6,429 bases of DNA from DASQDT01 sp036380435 (GTDB lineage: Bacteria > Acidobacteriota > Blastocatellia > Pyrinomonadales > Pyrinomonadaceae): NCBI GenBank assembly GCA_036380435.1, contig DASVES010000063.1:1-6429 (forward strand), given 5' to 3'. This document shows positions 1-6,411 of the stretch, in pieces. The notes beneath the pieces are model-generated. The model was not told where the DNA came from, searched no databases, and worked only from the letters and a program-made list of their open reading frames with translations. Made by a program: the position numbers and the translations under genes. How positions within the stretch are numbered: position 1 is the first letter of the stretch; every line of letters begins with the position of its first letter.

Positions 1-6
1 GCGAGG

Positions 7-35
7 TTAGGCTAGGCGTACTGAATGGCTATTCA
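7..35 (+). promoter_or_regulatory. possible promoter overlapped by the operator
   Basis: A weak -35-like TTAGGC (7-12) and a weak -10-like TATTCA (30-35) are separated by 17 bases. The -10 would lie inside the operator, as expected for a repressor that blocks RNA polymerase. Both boxes match the sigma-70 consensus poorly, and the true promoter may lie before the window. Confidence 0.2.
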
Positions 36-40
36 TTCAG
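21..40. promoter_or_regulatory. FadR-type operator (palindrome)
   Basis: Positions 21-27 (CTGAATG) and 34-40 (CATTCAG) form a perfect 7-bp inverted repeat around a 6-base centre. The core at 22-39, TGAATGGCTATTCATTCA, matches the operator consensus known for Bacillus subtilis FadR (TGAATGAMTANTCATTCA) at 17 of 18 positions; only the seventh base differs (G for A). It lies 49 bases before a gene whose product closely resembles that regulator. I infer that the product binds here and represses its own operon until long-chain acyl-CoA is bound. The palindrome is seen directly; binding is inferred. Confidence 0.85.
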
Positions 41-88
41 ACGCTCCTCGGCCGCGAAATCTTCTGACGGAGACTGAAGACGACCCCG

Positions 89-736
89 ATGCGATCCGCC
101 CGCTCCCTGCCCCCCGAATCCCGGCCGGCCCAGCGCGCCGCTCCCTCGGCGCGCGCGGCCGTCGCCGACAAGCGCGAGGCCATCCTGCGCGCCGCCACCG
201 GCGTCTTCGCCAAAAACGGCTACTTCAACTCGAAGGTGGCCGACGTGGCGCGCGTCGCCGGCGTCGCCGACGGAACGGTCTACCTCTACTTCAAGAGCAA
301 GGAGGACATCCTCCACTCCATCTTCGAGCGGAACACCTCCGAGGCCATCGCCGAAGGGCGCGAGGAGCTGGCGAAGATCGCCGACCCGCGCGAGCGCCTG
401 CGCCGCATCGCCCGTCACCACCTCGAACGTCTGGGGTCTGATCGCGACCTCGCCATCGTTTTTCAGGTCGAGCTGCGCGGCTCCACGAAGTTCATGGAGG
501 AGTTTTCGGCCGCCGGGCTTGCGGAATATCTCGGTCTCATCCGAGAGGTCTTTGAAGAGGGGCAGCGCGACGGCGTCTTCCGCCGGGAGCTGAACGCGAA
601 GCTCGTCGCCAAAGTCATCTTCGGCGCTTTGGACGAGATGGCGACCAACTGGATTCTCTCCAAGCGCCGCTACAAGCTCGCGCCGATGGCCGACGAGGTT
701 CTGGAAATCTTCTTCGACGGGGTAATCGCCAGATGA
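89..736 (+). CDS. fadR: TetR-family fatty-acid regulator, FadR (YsiA) type
   Basis: This 215-residue cytoplasmic repressor is predicted to control fatty-acid degradation genes and to leave DNA on binding long-chain acyl-CoA. The helix-turn-helix lies at about residues 28-75 and contains GVADGTVYLYFKSKEDIL (58-75), nearly the same as in Bacillus FadR. The ligand domain also carries FadR-like stretches: LAIVFQVELR (121-130), IFGALDEMATNWIL (177-190) and a YKLAPMADEVLE segment (195-206). The first 25 residues are a variable tail rich in Ala, Pro and Arg. The ATG at 89 is the only reasonable start upstream of the DNA-binding domain, although its ribosome-binding site (GAAGA, 76-80) is weak. The stop overlaps the next start as ATGA, so the two genes are translationally coupled. 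The matching operator lies upstream at 22-39. Family assignment is firm; the FadR subtype is a strong inference from similarity plus operator. Confidence 0.93.
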   Translation: MRSARSLPPESRPAQRAAPSARAAVADKREAILRAATGVFAKNGYFNSKVADVARVAGVADGTVYLYFKSKEDILHSIFERNTSEAIAEGREELAKIADPRERLRRIARHHLERLGSDRDLAIVFQVELRGSTKFMEEFSAAGLAEYLGLIREVFEEGQRDGVFRRELNAKLVAKVIFGALDEMATNWILSKRRYKLAPMADEVLEIFFDGVIAR

Positions 737-2652
737 CGGACACGCGCACGACGACGACGACGACCGCCACCGAAGCCGCGCCGGCCGCCGCCACCACAGC
801 ACGCGCCGGCCACGCCCCGCTCCCGGCCGATGAGCCGCGCACGCTCGTCGAAGTCTGCGAGCACGCCCTGCGCGCACGCGCGCGCCCCGACGCGTTCAAC
901 TACAAGCGCGGAGACGCGTGGCTCGCGATCTCCTCCGGTGAGTTCGCGCTCCGCGTCCGCGCCATCGCTCTGGGCTTGCACGCGCTCGGCGTGGGCCGCG
1001 GCGACCGCGTGGCGATTCTCTCCGAGAGTTCGCCCGAGTGGGTGATGGCGGACGTGGGCTGCCAGTTCGCCGGCGTCGTGGACGTGCCCATCTACCCGAC
1101 GCTCGCCGCGCCGCAGGGCTGCTACATCATCAACGACTCCGGCTCCGTCCTCCTCTTCGTCCAGAACCCGGCGGCCTACGAGCGCGTCCGCGAGGTGGCG
1201 CGCGGCTGCGCCCCGTTGCGCCACGTCGTCATCCTCGAAGGCGAGGCGGAGGCGGGCGACGGCGACGACCCGGCAGTCCTGACGCTCGCGCAGCTCGAAG
1301 ACCGCGGCCGCGCGCTCGACCGAGAGCGCCCCGGCCTCTTCGACGAGCTGGCCGGCGCCGTCGGCGCGGAAGATTTGGCGACGATCATCTACACGTCGGG
1401 GACGACGGGCGAGCCGAAAGGCGTGATGCTCACGCACTCGAACGTCGTCTCGAACCTCGTAGACACCTCGGCGCGTCTGGCCTACACCCCCGAAGACGTG
1501 GTGCTCTCGGTGCTGCCGCTGTCGCACATCTTCGAGCGCGGCGCGATGTACATGTACATCTACCACGGCACGGCCATCTACTTCGCCGAGTCGATTGAGC
1601 GCATCGGCGACAACATGCGCGAGGTGCGCCCCACCATCGTCGTCGCGGTGCCGCGTCTGTTTGAGAAGATTTACGCGCGCATCAAGGAGCGTGCGGCCGG
1701 GGGCGGGCGGGCGAAGACGAGCGTGCTGATGTGGGCCGTCTCGGTGGCGAAGCGTTGGGCGCGTGCGCGTTCGGAGCGCGAGCGCGTCCCCGCGCTGCTC
1801 GGGCTGCAACACAAGTTGGCCACGCGGCTCGTCTTCTCGAAGTGGCAGGAGGGGATGGGCGGGCGCATCCGCGTGTTTTGTTCGGGCGGCGCGGCGCTGC
1901 CAGAGGAGCTGGGCTACATCTTCCTCGGGGCGGGGCTGCCCATCGTTCAGGGCTACGGGCTGACGGAGACCTCGCCGGTCATCTGCGTCAACTCCGTCGC
2001 CGACAATCGCATCGGCACCGTGGGCCGAGCCATCGACCACGTCGAGGTACGCATCGCCGCCGACGGCGAGATCGAGACGCGCGGGCCGAACGTCATGCGC
2101 GGCTACTACAACAAGCCGGAGGAGACCGAGAAAGTCTTCACCGAAGACGGGTGGTTCAAGACGGGCGACATCGGCGCGCTCGACCGGGACGGATACTTAC
2201 GCATCACCGACCGCAAGAAGGAGTTGTTCAAGACCTCGGGCGGGAAGTACATCGCGCCGCAGCCCATCGAGCAACGCATCAAGCAGTCGCGCTTCGTCAA
2301 TCAGGTGGTGCTCATCGGCAACGGCCGCAAGTTCGCCGCCGCGCTCATCGTCCCCGACTGGGAGCTGCTCCGCTCCTACGCGCAGCACAAGGGCATCGAC
2401 GCCGCGACGCCGGCCGACCTCTGCCGCCACCCGCGCGTCGTCGATCTGCTCCAGCGGCAGGTGGACGCCGTCACCGCCGACCTGTCGAACTACGAGCGCG
2501 TCAAGCGCATCGCCCTCATCGAACACGAGCTGACCGTGGCCGGCGGCGAGATGACGCCCACGCTCAAGGTCAAGCGCCGCGTCGTGGACGAGAAGTACAA
2601 GGACACCATCGACCGGCTCTACGAGGAGGCGGAGACGCGCCCCTATCGTTGA
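733..2652 (+). CDS. fadD: long-chain fatty acid-CoA ligase (AMP-forming)
   Basis: This 639-residue adenylate-forming enzyme activates long-chain fatty acids with ATP and CoA, giving acyl-CoA, AMP and pyrophosphate, for beta-oxidation or lipid synthesis. Motifs appear in the expected order: the P-loop YTSGTTGEPKG (220-230), the adenylate-binding GYGLTETSP (407-415), the DGWFKTGD aspartate motif (472-479), the hinge and fatty-acid signature ITDRKKELFKTSGGKYIAP (491-509), and the C-terminal PTLKVKR (609-615), whose Lys612 is the likely catalytic lysine. The long insert at about 320-375 is typical of the large bacterial long-chain class (FadD15-like, COG1022). No signal peptide or membrane helix is seen. 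The start is the ATG in the ATGA overlap with fadR, with GGGG at 719-722 as a modest ribosome-binding site. It should be induced by its own product through FadR. The first 35 residues are low-complexity, with a Thr run. Exact chain-length preference cannot be read. Confidence 0.94.
   Translation: MTDTRTTTTTTATEAAPAAATTARAGHAPLPADEPRTLVEVCEHALRARARPDAFNYKRGDAWLAISSGEFALRVRAIALGLHALGVGRGDRVAILSESSPEWVMADVGCQFAGVVDVPIYPTLAAPQGCYIINDSGSVLLFVQNPAAYERVREVARGCAPLRHVVILEGEAEAGDGDDPAVLTLAQLEDRGRALDRERPGLFDELAGAVGAEDLATIIYTSGTTGEPKGVMLTHSNVVSNLVDTSARLAYTPEDVVLSVLPLSHIFERGAMYMYIYHGTAIYFAESIERIGDNMREVRPTIVVAVPRLFEKIYARIKERAAGGGRAKTSVLMWAVSVAKRWARARSERERVPALLGLQHKLATRLVFSKWQEGMGGRIRVFCSGGAALPEELGYIFLGAGLPIVQGYGLTETSPVICVNSVADNRIGTVGRAIDHVEVRIAADGEIETRGPNVMRGYYNKPEETEKVFTEDGWFKTGDIGALDRDGYLRITDRKKELFKTSGGKYIAPQPIEQRIKQSRFVNQVVLIGNGRKFAAALIVPDWELLRSYAQHKGIDAATPADLCRHPRVVDLLQRQVDAVTADLSNYERVKRIALIEHELTVAGGEMTPTLKVKRRVVDEKYKDTIDRLYEEAETRPYR
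748..762 (+). repeat. (ACG)5 triplet repeat in the fadD start region
   Basis: Five ACG codons in a row, followed by ACC, encode a run of six Thr (residues 6-11) in the disordered N-terminus of the ligase. Because the unit is three bases, slippage would change tail length without shifting the frame. Confidence 0.8.
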
Positions 2653-2659
2653 AGTCGCT

Positions 2660-2675
2660 GCGGGCGCGCGTCCGC
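2660..2675 (+). terminator. weak hairpin just after fadD
   Basis: GCGGGC (2660-2665) can pair with GTCCGC (2670-2675), including one G-T wobble, around a GCGC loop. It starts 7 bases after the fadD stop. No T-run follows, so it would be at most a weak or attenuating stop. Some readthrough into the CHAT cassette is therefore plausible. In a GC-rich sequence such stems also arise by chance. Confidence 0.2.
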
Positions 2676-2688
2676 CCCGAAATAGTTG

Positions 2689-2717
2689 TTGCCGCCCGCC
2701 CGCCTGATTGGTAAGAT
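2689..2717 (+). promoter_or_regulatory. candidate sigma-70-like promoter for the CHAT cassette
   Basis: TTGCCG (2689-2694) and TAAGAT (2712-2717) each match the consensus at four of six positions and are 17 bases apart. They lie in the 138-base gap between fadD and the chosen CHAT start, in a locally more A/T-containing stretch. Transcription would begin near 2724 and leave a leader of roughly 65 bases before the strong ribosome-binding site at 2781. If correct, the CHAT cassette can be expressed independently of FadR. This is an eye-read motif only. Confidence 0.3.
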
Positions 2718-2780
2718 GGCCGCCCCGACGGCGAAACTCACGCTAACCCGAGCCGGTCTCCAGCTCGCCGACTTCACCAC

Positions 2781-2786
2781 AGGAGG
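2781..2786 (+). promoter_or_regulatory. consensus ribosome-binding site deciding the CHAT start
   Basis: AGGAGG stands 4 bases before an in-frame GTG at 2791. It is a full consensus site, although the spacing is short. The alternative ATG at 2716 has nothing comparable upstream, only a weak GGTAAG directly before it. Confidence 0.6.
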
Positions 2787-2790
2787 CCAC

Positions 2791-3900
2791 GTGGCAGACG
2801 CACTCGACATAGCCATCCTCGACGCGCAAGCGAAGAAGCGGGCCGCCGTCGTTCTGGCGCGGTACGGGTCGGACATCGCCATCGCCGAACTCCCGGCTGG
2901 CAAGGAGCTGAAAGCACTCCTCGACTTCAAAGATCGCATCAGCCAGGTCTTGCTCCTCAGTCAGAAGCGGCCCACGAAGAAGGAGCTGACCGAGTTCGGC
3001 CACGCCCTCTTCGCCTACATCGTCCGCGAAAACGTTGAGCGGCTCTACAACCGCCTGCCCGTCAACACACTCATCCGCTTCCACATCCTCGCCAACCGCC
3101 CTGACCTCCAATCGCTGCCGTGGGAGTACCTGCAAGACCCGCAGCAGGGGGCCGGCCCGTGGCCCAACCGCTCCATCGTCCGCGTCATCCCAACCATCGG
3201 CTACACGCCGCCCGCCCCGCTCCAGCTCGCGCAGCTTGCCGCCACCGGCACGAAGCTCAGAATCCTTTTCGTCTACGCCGTGCCGCAGGATCAGAATCTG
3301 GTCAGTTGGCCGAGCGTGAAGTCGAGCATCGAGAAGGCGTTCTCGCTGCGCATCCCGGCCAGCCACTACGAGCTGAAGGTCATTCAGGGGACGACCGAGG
3401 AGCTGTTCGCCGCCTTCCATAACAACAACGACAAGTATGAGATTTTTCAGTTCTCCGGCCACGGCGACGTTGACCCGCAGACGAACGAGGGGCGCATCCT
3501 GCTCGTCAACTCGAAGAAGAACGACCAGTCGCTCCCGATGAGCGCCAGCCAGTTGGCCAGCATCCTCCAGAGCCGCGGCGTCCGCCTCGCCGTCCTGAGC
3601 GCCTGCCTTACGTCGGCGGGCAACTCGGCCGACCCGTTCAACGTCGTGGCCGAGGCGCTGCTCGCCTCCGGCATCCCCGCCGTCGTCGCCAACCACCTGC
3701 CCGTGCCGGACGCGTCGGTGGCGACCTTCGTCGGCGCGCTCTACACGCAACTCCTCAACACGGGCGACATCGACATCGCGGTCAACGAGGGCCGCCTCAA
3801 GATGGCCATCGAGCTGGCCGTCCCACAGGACGCGACGCTCGAATGGGGCATCCCCACCCTCTACCGCTACATCAACGGCGCGCAGGTGTTCCAGCCATGA
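2791..3900 (+). CDS. CHAT-domain caspase-like protease
   Basis: This is a 369-residue protein of the CHAT family, a caspase/separase-related cysteine protease fold. The N-terminal part (about 1-150) has the strand-rich lead-in common to stand-alone CHAT proteins, with LPWEYL at 109-114. The protease core runs from about LRILFVYAVP (156) to the C-terminus. The catalytic pair is intact: His224 in FSGHGD and Cys272 in LSACLTS. No NTPase, TPR, WD40 or other sensor domain is attached, so activation would have to come from a partner. No signal peptide or membrane segment is seen. I chose the GTG at 2791 because of the AGGAGG before it and because the family lead-in then begins near residue 1. An upstream in-frame ATG at 2716 would add 25 residues, with several codons atypical for this gene. 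The stop overlaps the next gene as ATGA. Its substrate is unknown; the two downstream products are the obvious candidates. Family call firm, start less so. Confidence 0.88.
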   Translation: MADALDIAILDAQAKKRAAVVLARYGSDIAIAELPAGKELKALLDFKDRISQVLLLSQKRPTKKELTEFGHALFAYIVRENVERLYNRLPVNTLIRFHILANRPDLQSLPWEYLQDPQQGAGPWPNRSIVRVIPTIGYTPPAPLQLAQLAATGTKLRILFVYAVPQDQNLVSWPSVKSSIEKAFSLRIPASHYELKVIQGTTEELFAAFHNNNDKYEIFQFSGHGDVDPQTNEGRILLVNSKKNDQSLPMSASQLASILQSRGVRLAVLSACLTSAGNSADPFNVVAEALLASGIPAVVANHLPVPDASVATFVGALYTQLLNTGDIDIAVNEGRLKMAIELAVPQDATLEWGIPTLYRYINGAQVFQP

Positions 3901-4955
3901 AGCTATCGCCATTCACCCTTGTCTACCAGCCGGCGCGGGAGGCGCGCGTGCTGTCCTCCCGGCGCGCCGCGACCGGGGTGCAGGGCGTGGGCCGTGTGTC
4001 CGAACTGGATGCGCGCCCGGAGGCCGTGCGCGAACTCGCCCCCGACCTCGCCGGCGCACTCAACTCCTTCGACCCGAACCTCGCGCGCACGCTCATCGCC
4101 AGCACCTACGCGCACGAATCGGCCGCGCCCGACGACCCCGTCGAGGAGAAGCTGTGGCGCGTCGTCACCGACATGCGGCGCGCCGAGAAGGTCGTCACCG
4201 TCGCCGTCTGGGATTTGGATGCGAGGGTCGGCGGCCTGGGGCGCCTCGTCAACGCACTCAACGAGGCGCAGCCCGTCTTCACCTTCTTCGACCTCCAGGC
4301 GCCGCTCCCGGCCGGACTCGTCATCAGCTCCGAGGGCTTCGCCGAGTGGGCGCGCAAACGTCTGGAGAAGCGCGTCAGCAAGAGTCAGCGAGAGGGCTTC
4401 ACCGACAACTTCATGTTCGACGACTTCAACAAGTTCGCGCGCGTCGTCCACAAGCAGGTGGGCACAGACTACCTCGTAGGCATCACGCGCCACATGGTGG
4501 CGTGGACGCAGGGCGAGAGCGTCTACTGGAACTACTTCACGGCCTCCGACCGGCGCGTCATCCTGACCTCGGCCTACAACCTGCGCGAGTACGCCGCACT
4601 CGCCGGCCGCCCCTTCGAGGCCGCGGTCGCCGGGCTGGTGGTGGCCGAGATTCTGGCGGCGCTCAACCGTCGCCTCGGCTACCACGAGGAGAACCGCGGC
4701 TGCCTCTTCGACTTCAACCAGGAGCGCGACACCGTCATCGAGTCCATCCGTCAGGCGCGCATCGAGCCACAATGCCTCGATCTCATCGACGAGAAGTATC
4801 GCGACGCGGCCGCGGCCCTCACCGACGTGCTGCGGAACTATTCCCCGCCCCAGCCGGACGAGGTCCCGACGGAGAAGTCTGCGAAGAAGAAGGCGGGGCA
4901 GGACGACGAGTACTGGCTCGCCCAGCTCACCAAGCTCAGCAAGAAGACGAAGTAA
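3897..4955 (+). CDS. uncharacterised protein between CHAT protease and lipase
   Basis: I do not recognise a named family for this 352-residue protein. An N-terminal part (1-95) precedes a likely alpha/beta core with a hydrophobic strand VVTVAVWDLD (99-108), then VFTFFDLQAPLP (127-138). A middle segment with DYLVGITRHMVAW (191-203) is followed by VILTSAYNLREYAAL (221-235) and an Ala-rich helix (241-257). Next comes a GYHEENRGCLFDF motif (261-273) and IEPQCLDL (289-296). His263, Cys269 and Cys293 could form a metal site or structural pair. This arrangement of a strand, a helix and a HE...GC motif vaguely recalls uncharacterised proteins near conflict-type genes, but I cannot name them. The tail (327-352) is rich in Lys and looks flexible. 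No signal peptide or membrane segment is seen. The ATG at 3897 lies in an ATGA overlap with the CHAT gene, with AGGTG (3884-3888) at good spacing. Coupling suggests a partner, regulator or substrate of the CHAT protease. Confidence 0.85.
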   Translation: MKLSPFTLVYQPAREARVLSSRRAATGVQGVGRVSELDARPEAVRELAPDLAGALNSFDPNLARTLIASTYAHESAAPDDPVEEKLWRVVTDMRRAEKVVTVAVWDLDARVGGLGRLVNALNEAQPVFTFFDLQAPLPAGLVISSEGFAEWARKRLEKRVSKSQREGFTDNFMFDDFNKFARVVHKQVGTDYLVGITRHMVAWTQGESVYWNYFTASDRRVILTSAYNLREYAALAGRPFEAAVAGLVVAEILAALNRRLGYHEENRGCLFDFNQERDTVIESIRQARIEPQCLDLIDEKYRDAAAALTDVLRNYSPPQPDEVPTEKSAKKKAGQDDEYWLAQLTKLSKKTK

Positions 4956-4994
4956 GGAACCAACGGCATGAGGCACAAGGAGCCAACGGCATGA
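4954..4994 (+). repeat. direct duplication of a ribosome-binding site and start codon
   Basis: AAGGAACCAACGGCATGA (4954-4971) and AAGGAGCCAACGGCATGA (4977-4994) agree at 17 of 18 positions and are offset by 23 bases. Each copy contains a Shine-Dalgarno-like AAGGA and an ATG at suitable spacing. The first copy begins inside the TAA stop of the preceding gene. The second drives the lipase. The offset is not a multiple of three, so the two starts lie in different frames. Confidence 0.9.
4968..4994 (+). CDS. 8-codon mini-ORF leading into the lipase gene
   Basis: The ATG at 4968, preceded by AAGGA at 4954-4958, opens a frame coding for MRHKEPTA and ending in TGA at 4992-4994. That stop overlaps the lipase start (ATG at 4991) as ATGA, the same junction found between the other coupled genes here. 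Ribosomes finishing the mini-ORF could restart directly on the lipase gene. The peptide itself has no recognisable motif and is probably unimportant; the act of translation may matter. It may equally be a chance by-product of the local duplication. Confidence 0.4.
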   Translation: MRHKEPTA

Positions 4995-6340
4995 CCCACG
5001 CGGCAATCATCATCCCCGGCATCATGGGTTCGGTGCTGGAACTCAATGGCGAAGTAATCTGGCCCGGCGCGGCGTGGGAAATCTATCTCCCCTACCGGAA
5101 GATGGACAAGTTGCTCGACCCCAACCTCGTCGCCACCGACGTGATCCGCAAGGTCTCCATCTCCACCCAGTATCAAACCCTCATCGACGACCTCGGCAAG
5201 TGCGGCTTCCGCGAGAGCGACAACCCCCGGACGCTCTACGTGTGCCCGTATGACTGGCGCAAGGACAACACCGAGGCGGCGGCCAAACTCGCCGCCCTCG
5301 CCGACCAGGCGGTGACGCAGGGCGGAGCGACCTCCCTGACCCTCATCGCCCACAGCATGGGTGGGCTGGTGAGCCGCTACTTTCTGGAGTCGGGCCTCTA
5401 CGCCGGCAAGCCGGGGCTGAAGGCCGTGCGCCGGCTGCTCACGCTCGGCACCCCACACAGGGGCGCGCCGCTGGCGCTGAGCGCGGCGCTAGGCAAGGAA
5501 AAGCGTCTGTTCCTCAACGCCGATCAGGTGCTCCAGGTCGCCAGCGACCCGCGCTACCCGGCCCTCTATCAACTGCTGCCCCCGCCCGGCGAGCCGTTTG
5601 CCTGGGACGAGGACAAGGCCGCCGAGTACGGCGACGTGGACATATACGACGCGGGCGTCGCCAAAACCCTCAAGCTCGTCGCGAAGAGTCTGAAAGCCGC
5701 GAAGGACTTTCACGCCAGCCTCGACATCTCCAAGCGGCCGCAGTTTGACGGGAAGCCGATTCGCTACTTCTTCTTCTCCGGCACGCGGCAGACGACCATC
5801 ACCTCGGTCAACGTGCTGAAGGTGGACGCCACCCGCTACGAGGTGCGGAAGACCGAGCTGGAGGACGCCGGCGACGGGACGGTGCCGATCTGGAGCGCCG
5901 CGATGACGGGCGTCCAGGGGCAGCCCGTCGGGGGCGAGCACGGCACCATCTACCGCAACGACACGCTGCGCCGCACGATGGCCGTCCTGCTCGGGGCGAA
6001 GGGCGTGCTGGCCGTCGCGCCCGTGCGCGTCGAGGTCGCGCTGCGCGAGCGCGTCGTGCACGACGGCGACACCGTGCACGCTGCCCTCACCTTCGGCGCG
6101 GGCGTCGATAAGCTCGACGGCAAACTCGCCATCCACCTCGTGGAAGTGGACGCCGGCGGCGGGGTGAAGAGCCGGCGTCTGGTCTCGGAGCACGACATCA
6201 GCTACAAGGGGCTGAACGCCGAGAAGCTCAACGTCATCTTCAGCGCGCCCGCCTTCCCCGGCATCTATCAAGTCACCTACGTCCCGGCCGGCCACACCGA
6301 CCCGGCCGGCAGTGACGAACTTATCGTCCAGGAGAGCTAA
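4991..6340 (+). CDS. LCAT-like lipase/acyltransferase with C-terminal beta domain
   Basis: This 449-residue alpha/beta hydrolase belongs to the lecithin:cholesterol acyltransferase group, enzymes that cleave or transfer acyl chains of phospholipids and other lipid esters. The oxyanion segment IIIPGIMGS (6-14) is followed by the family motif YDWR (87-90), the nucleophile Ser122 in IAHSMGG (119-125), TPHRGAP (154-160), the acid Asp295 in GDGTVP (294-299) and the likely catalytic His317 in EHGTIY (316-321). From about residue 343 a separate, strand-rich domain of roughly 105 residues resembles an immunoglobulin-like fold. There is no signal peptide, so it appears to be cytosolic, unlike many secreted lipases. 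The ATG at 4991 has AAGGAG at 4977-4982 and is 35 bases after the previous stop, with a mini-ORF between. The frame stays open upstream to 4154, but that is a shadow inside the previous gene. As part of the CHAT cassette it could be a membrane-damaging effector or a lipid-turnover enzyme. Substrate is unknown. Confidence 0.9.
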   Translation: MTHAAIIIPGIMGSVLELNGEVIWPGAAWEIYLPYRKMDKLLDPNLVATDVIRKVSISTQYQTLIDDLGKCGFRESDNPRTLYVCPYDWRKDNTEAAAKLAALADQAVTQGGATSLTLIAHSMGGLVSRYFLESGLYAGKPGLKAVRRLLTLGTPHRGAPLALSAALGKEKRLFLNADQVLQVASDPRYPALYQLLPPPGEPFAWDEDKAAEYGDVDIYDAGVAKTLKLVAKSLKAAKDFHASLDISKRPQFDGKPIRYFFFSGTRQTTITSVNVLKVDATRYEVRKTELEDAGDGTVPIWSAAMTGVQGQPVGGEHGTIYRNDTLRRTMAVLLGAKGVLAVAPVRVEVALRERVVHDGDTVHAALTFGAGVDKLDGKLAIHLVEVDAGGGVKSRRLVSEHDISYKGLNAEKLNVIFSAPAFPGIYQVTYVPAGHTDPAGSDELIVQES

Positions 6341-6411
6341 AAAACACTTCACGCCCGACGACCGTCCCGCCGCGCCTCGACACAAGCCCGGCCCGGCTCC
6401 GAAAAGAAAAG

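Noticed and set aside
670..2040. Long minus-strand open frame opposite fadD (also 2743-3912, 3903-5006 and 5489-6385)
   Set aside because: These are shadows caused by high GC at third codon positions. Their translations are rich in Arg, Asp, Val and Gly with no recognisable domains, while the + strand genes have clear catalytic motifs or operon coupling.
3381..3387. CATTCAG half-site of the FadR box inside the CHAT gene
   Set aside because: There is no paired TGAATG arm nearby, and the site is within coding sequence far from any start, so it is probably chance.
3843..3896. Upstream in-frame ATG for the unknown protein
   Set aside because: It would add 18 low-complexity residues overlapping the CHAT gene. 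The ATG at 3897 has AGGTG at suitable spacing and the same ATGA junction as fadR-fadD.
4154..4990. Upstream extension of the lipase frame, giving a 728-residue product
   Set aside because: The extension lies wholly within the preceding gene in another frame and reads as an Arg/His/Ala-rich low-complexity protein. The family N-terminus begins at the ATG at 4991 with a good ribosome-binding site.
4954..4994. Direct repeat as a mobile-element target duplication or att site
   Set aside because: The copies are separated by 5 bases with no element between them, and they coincide exactly with ribosome-binding site and start signals. A local duplication of a translation start explains them better.
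6385..6398. Possible terminator hairpin AGCC...GGCT after the lipase
   Set aside because: The stem is only 4 bp with a 6-base loop, and no T-run follows. I see no supportable terminator in 6341-6429.
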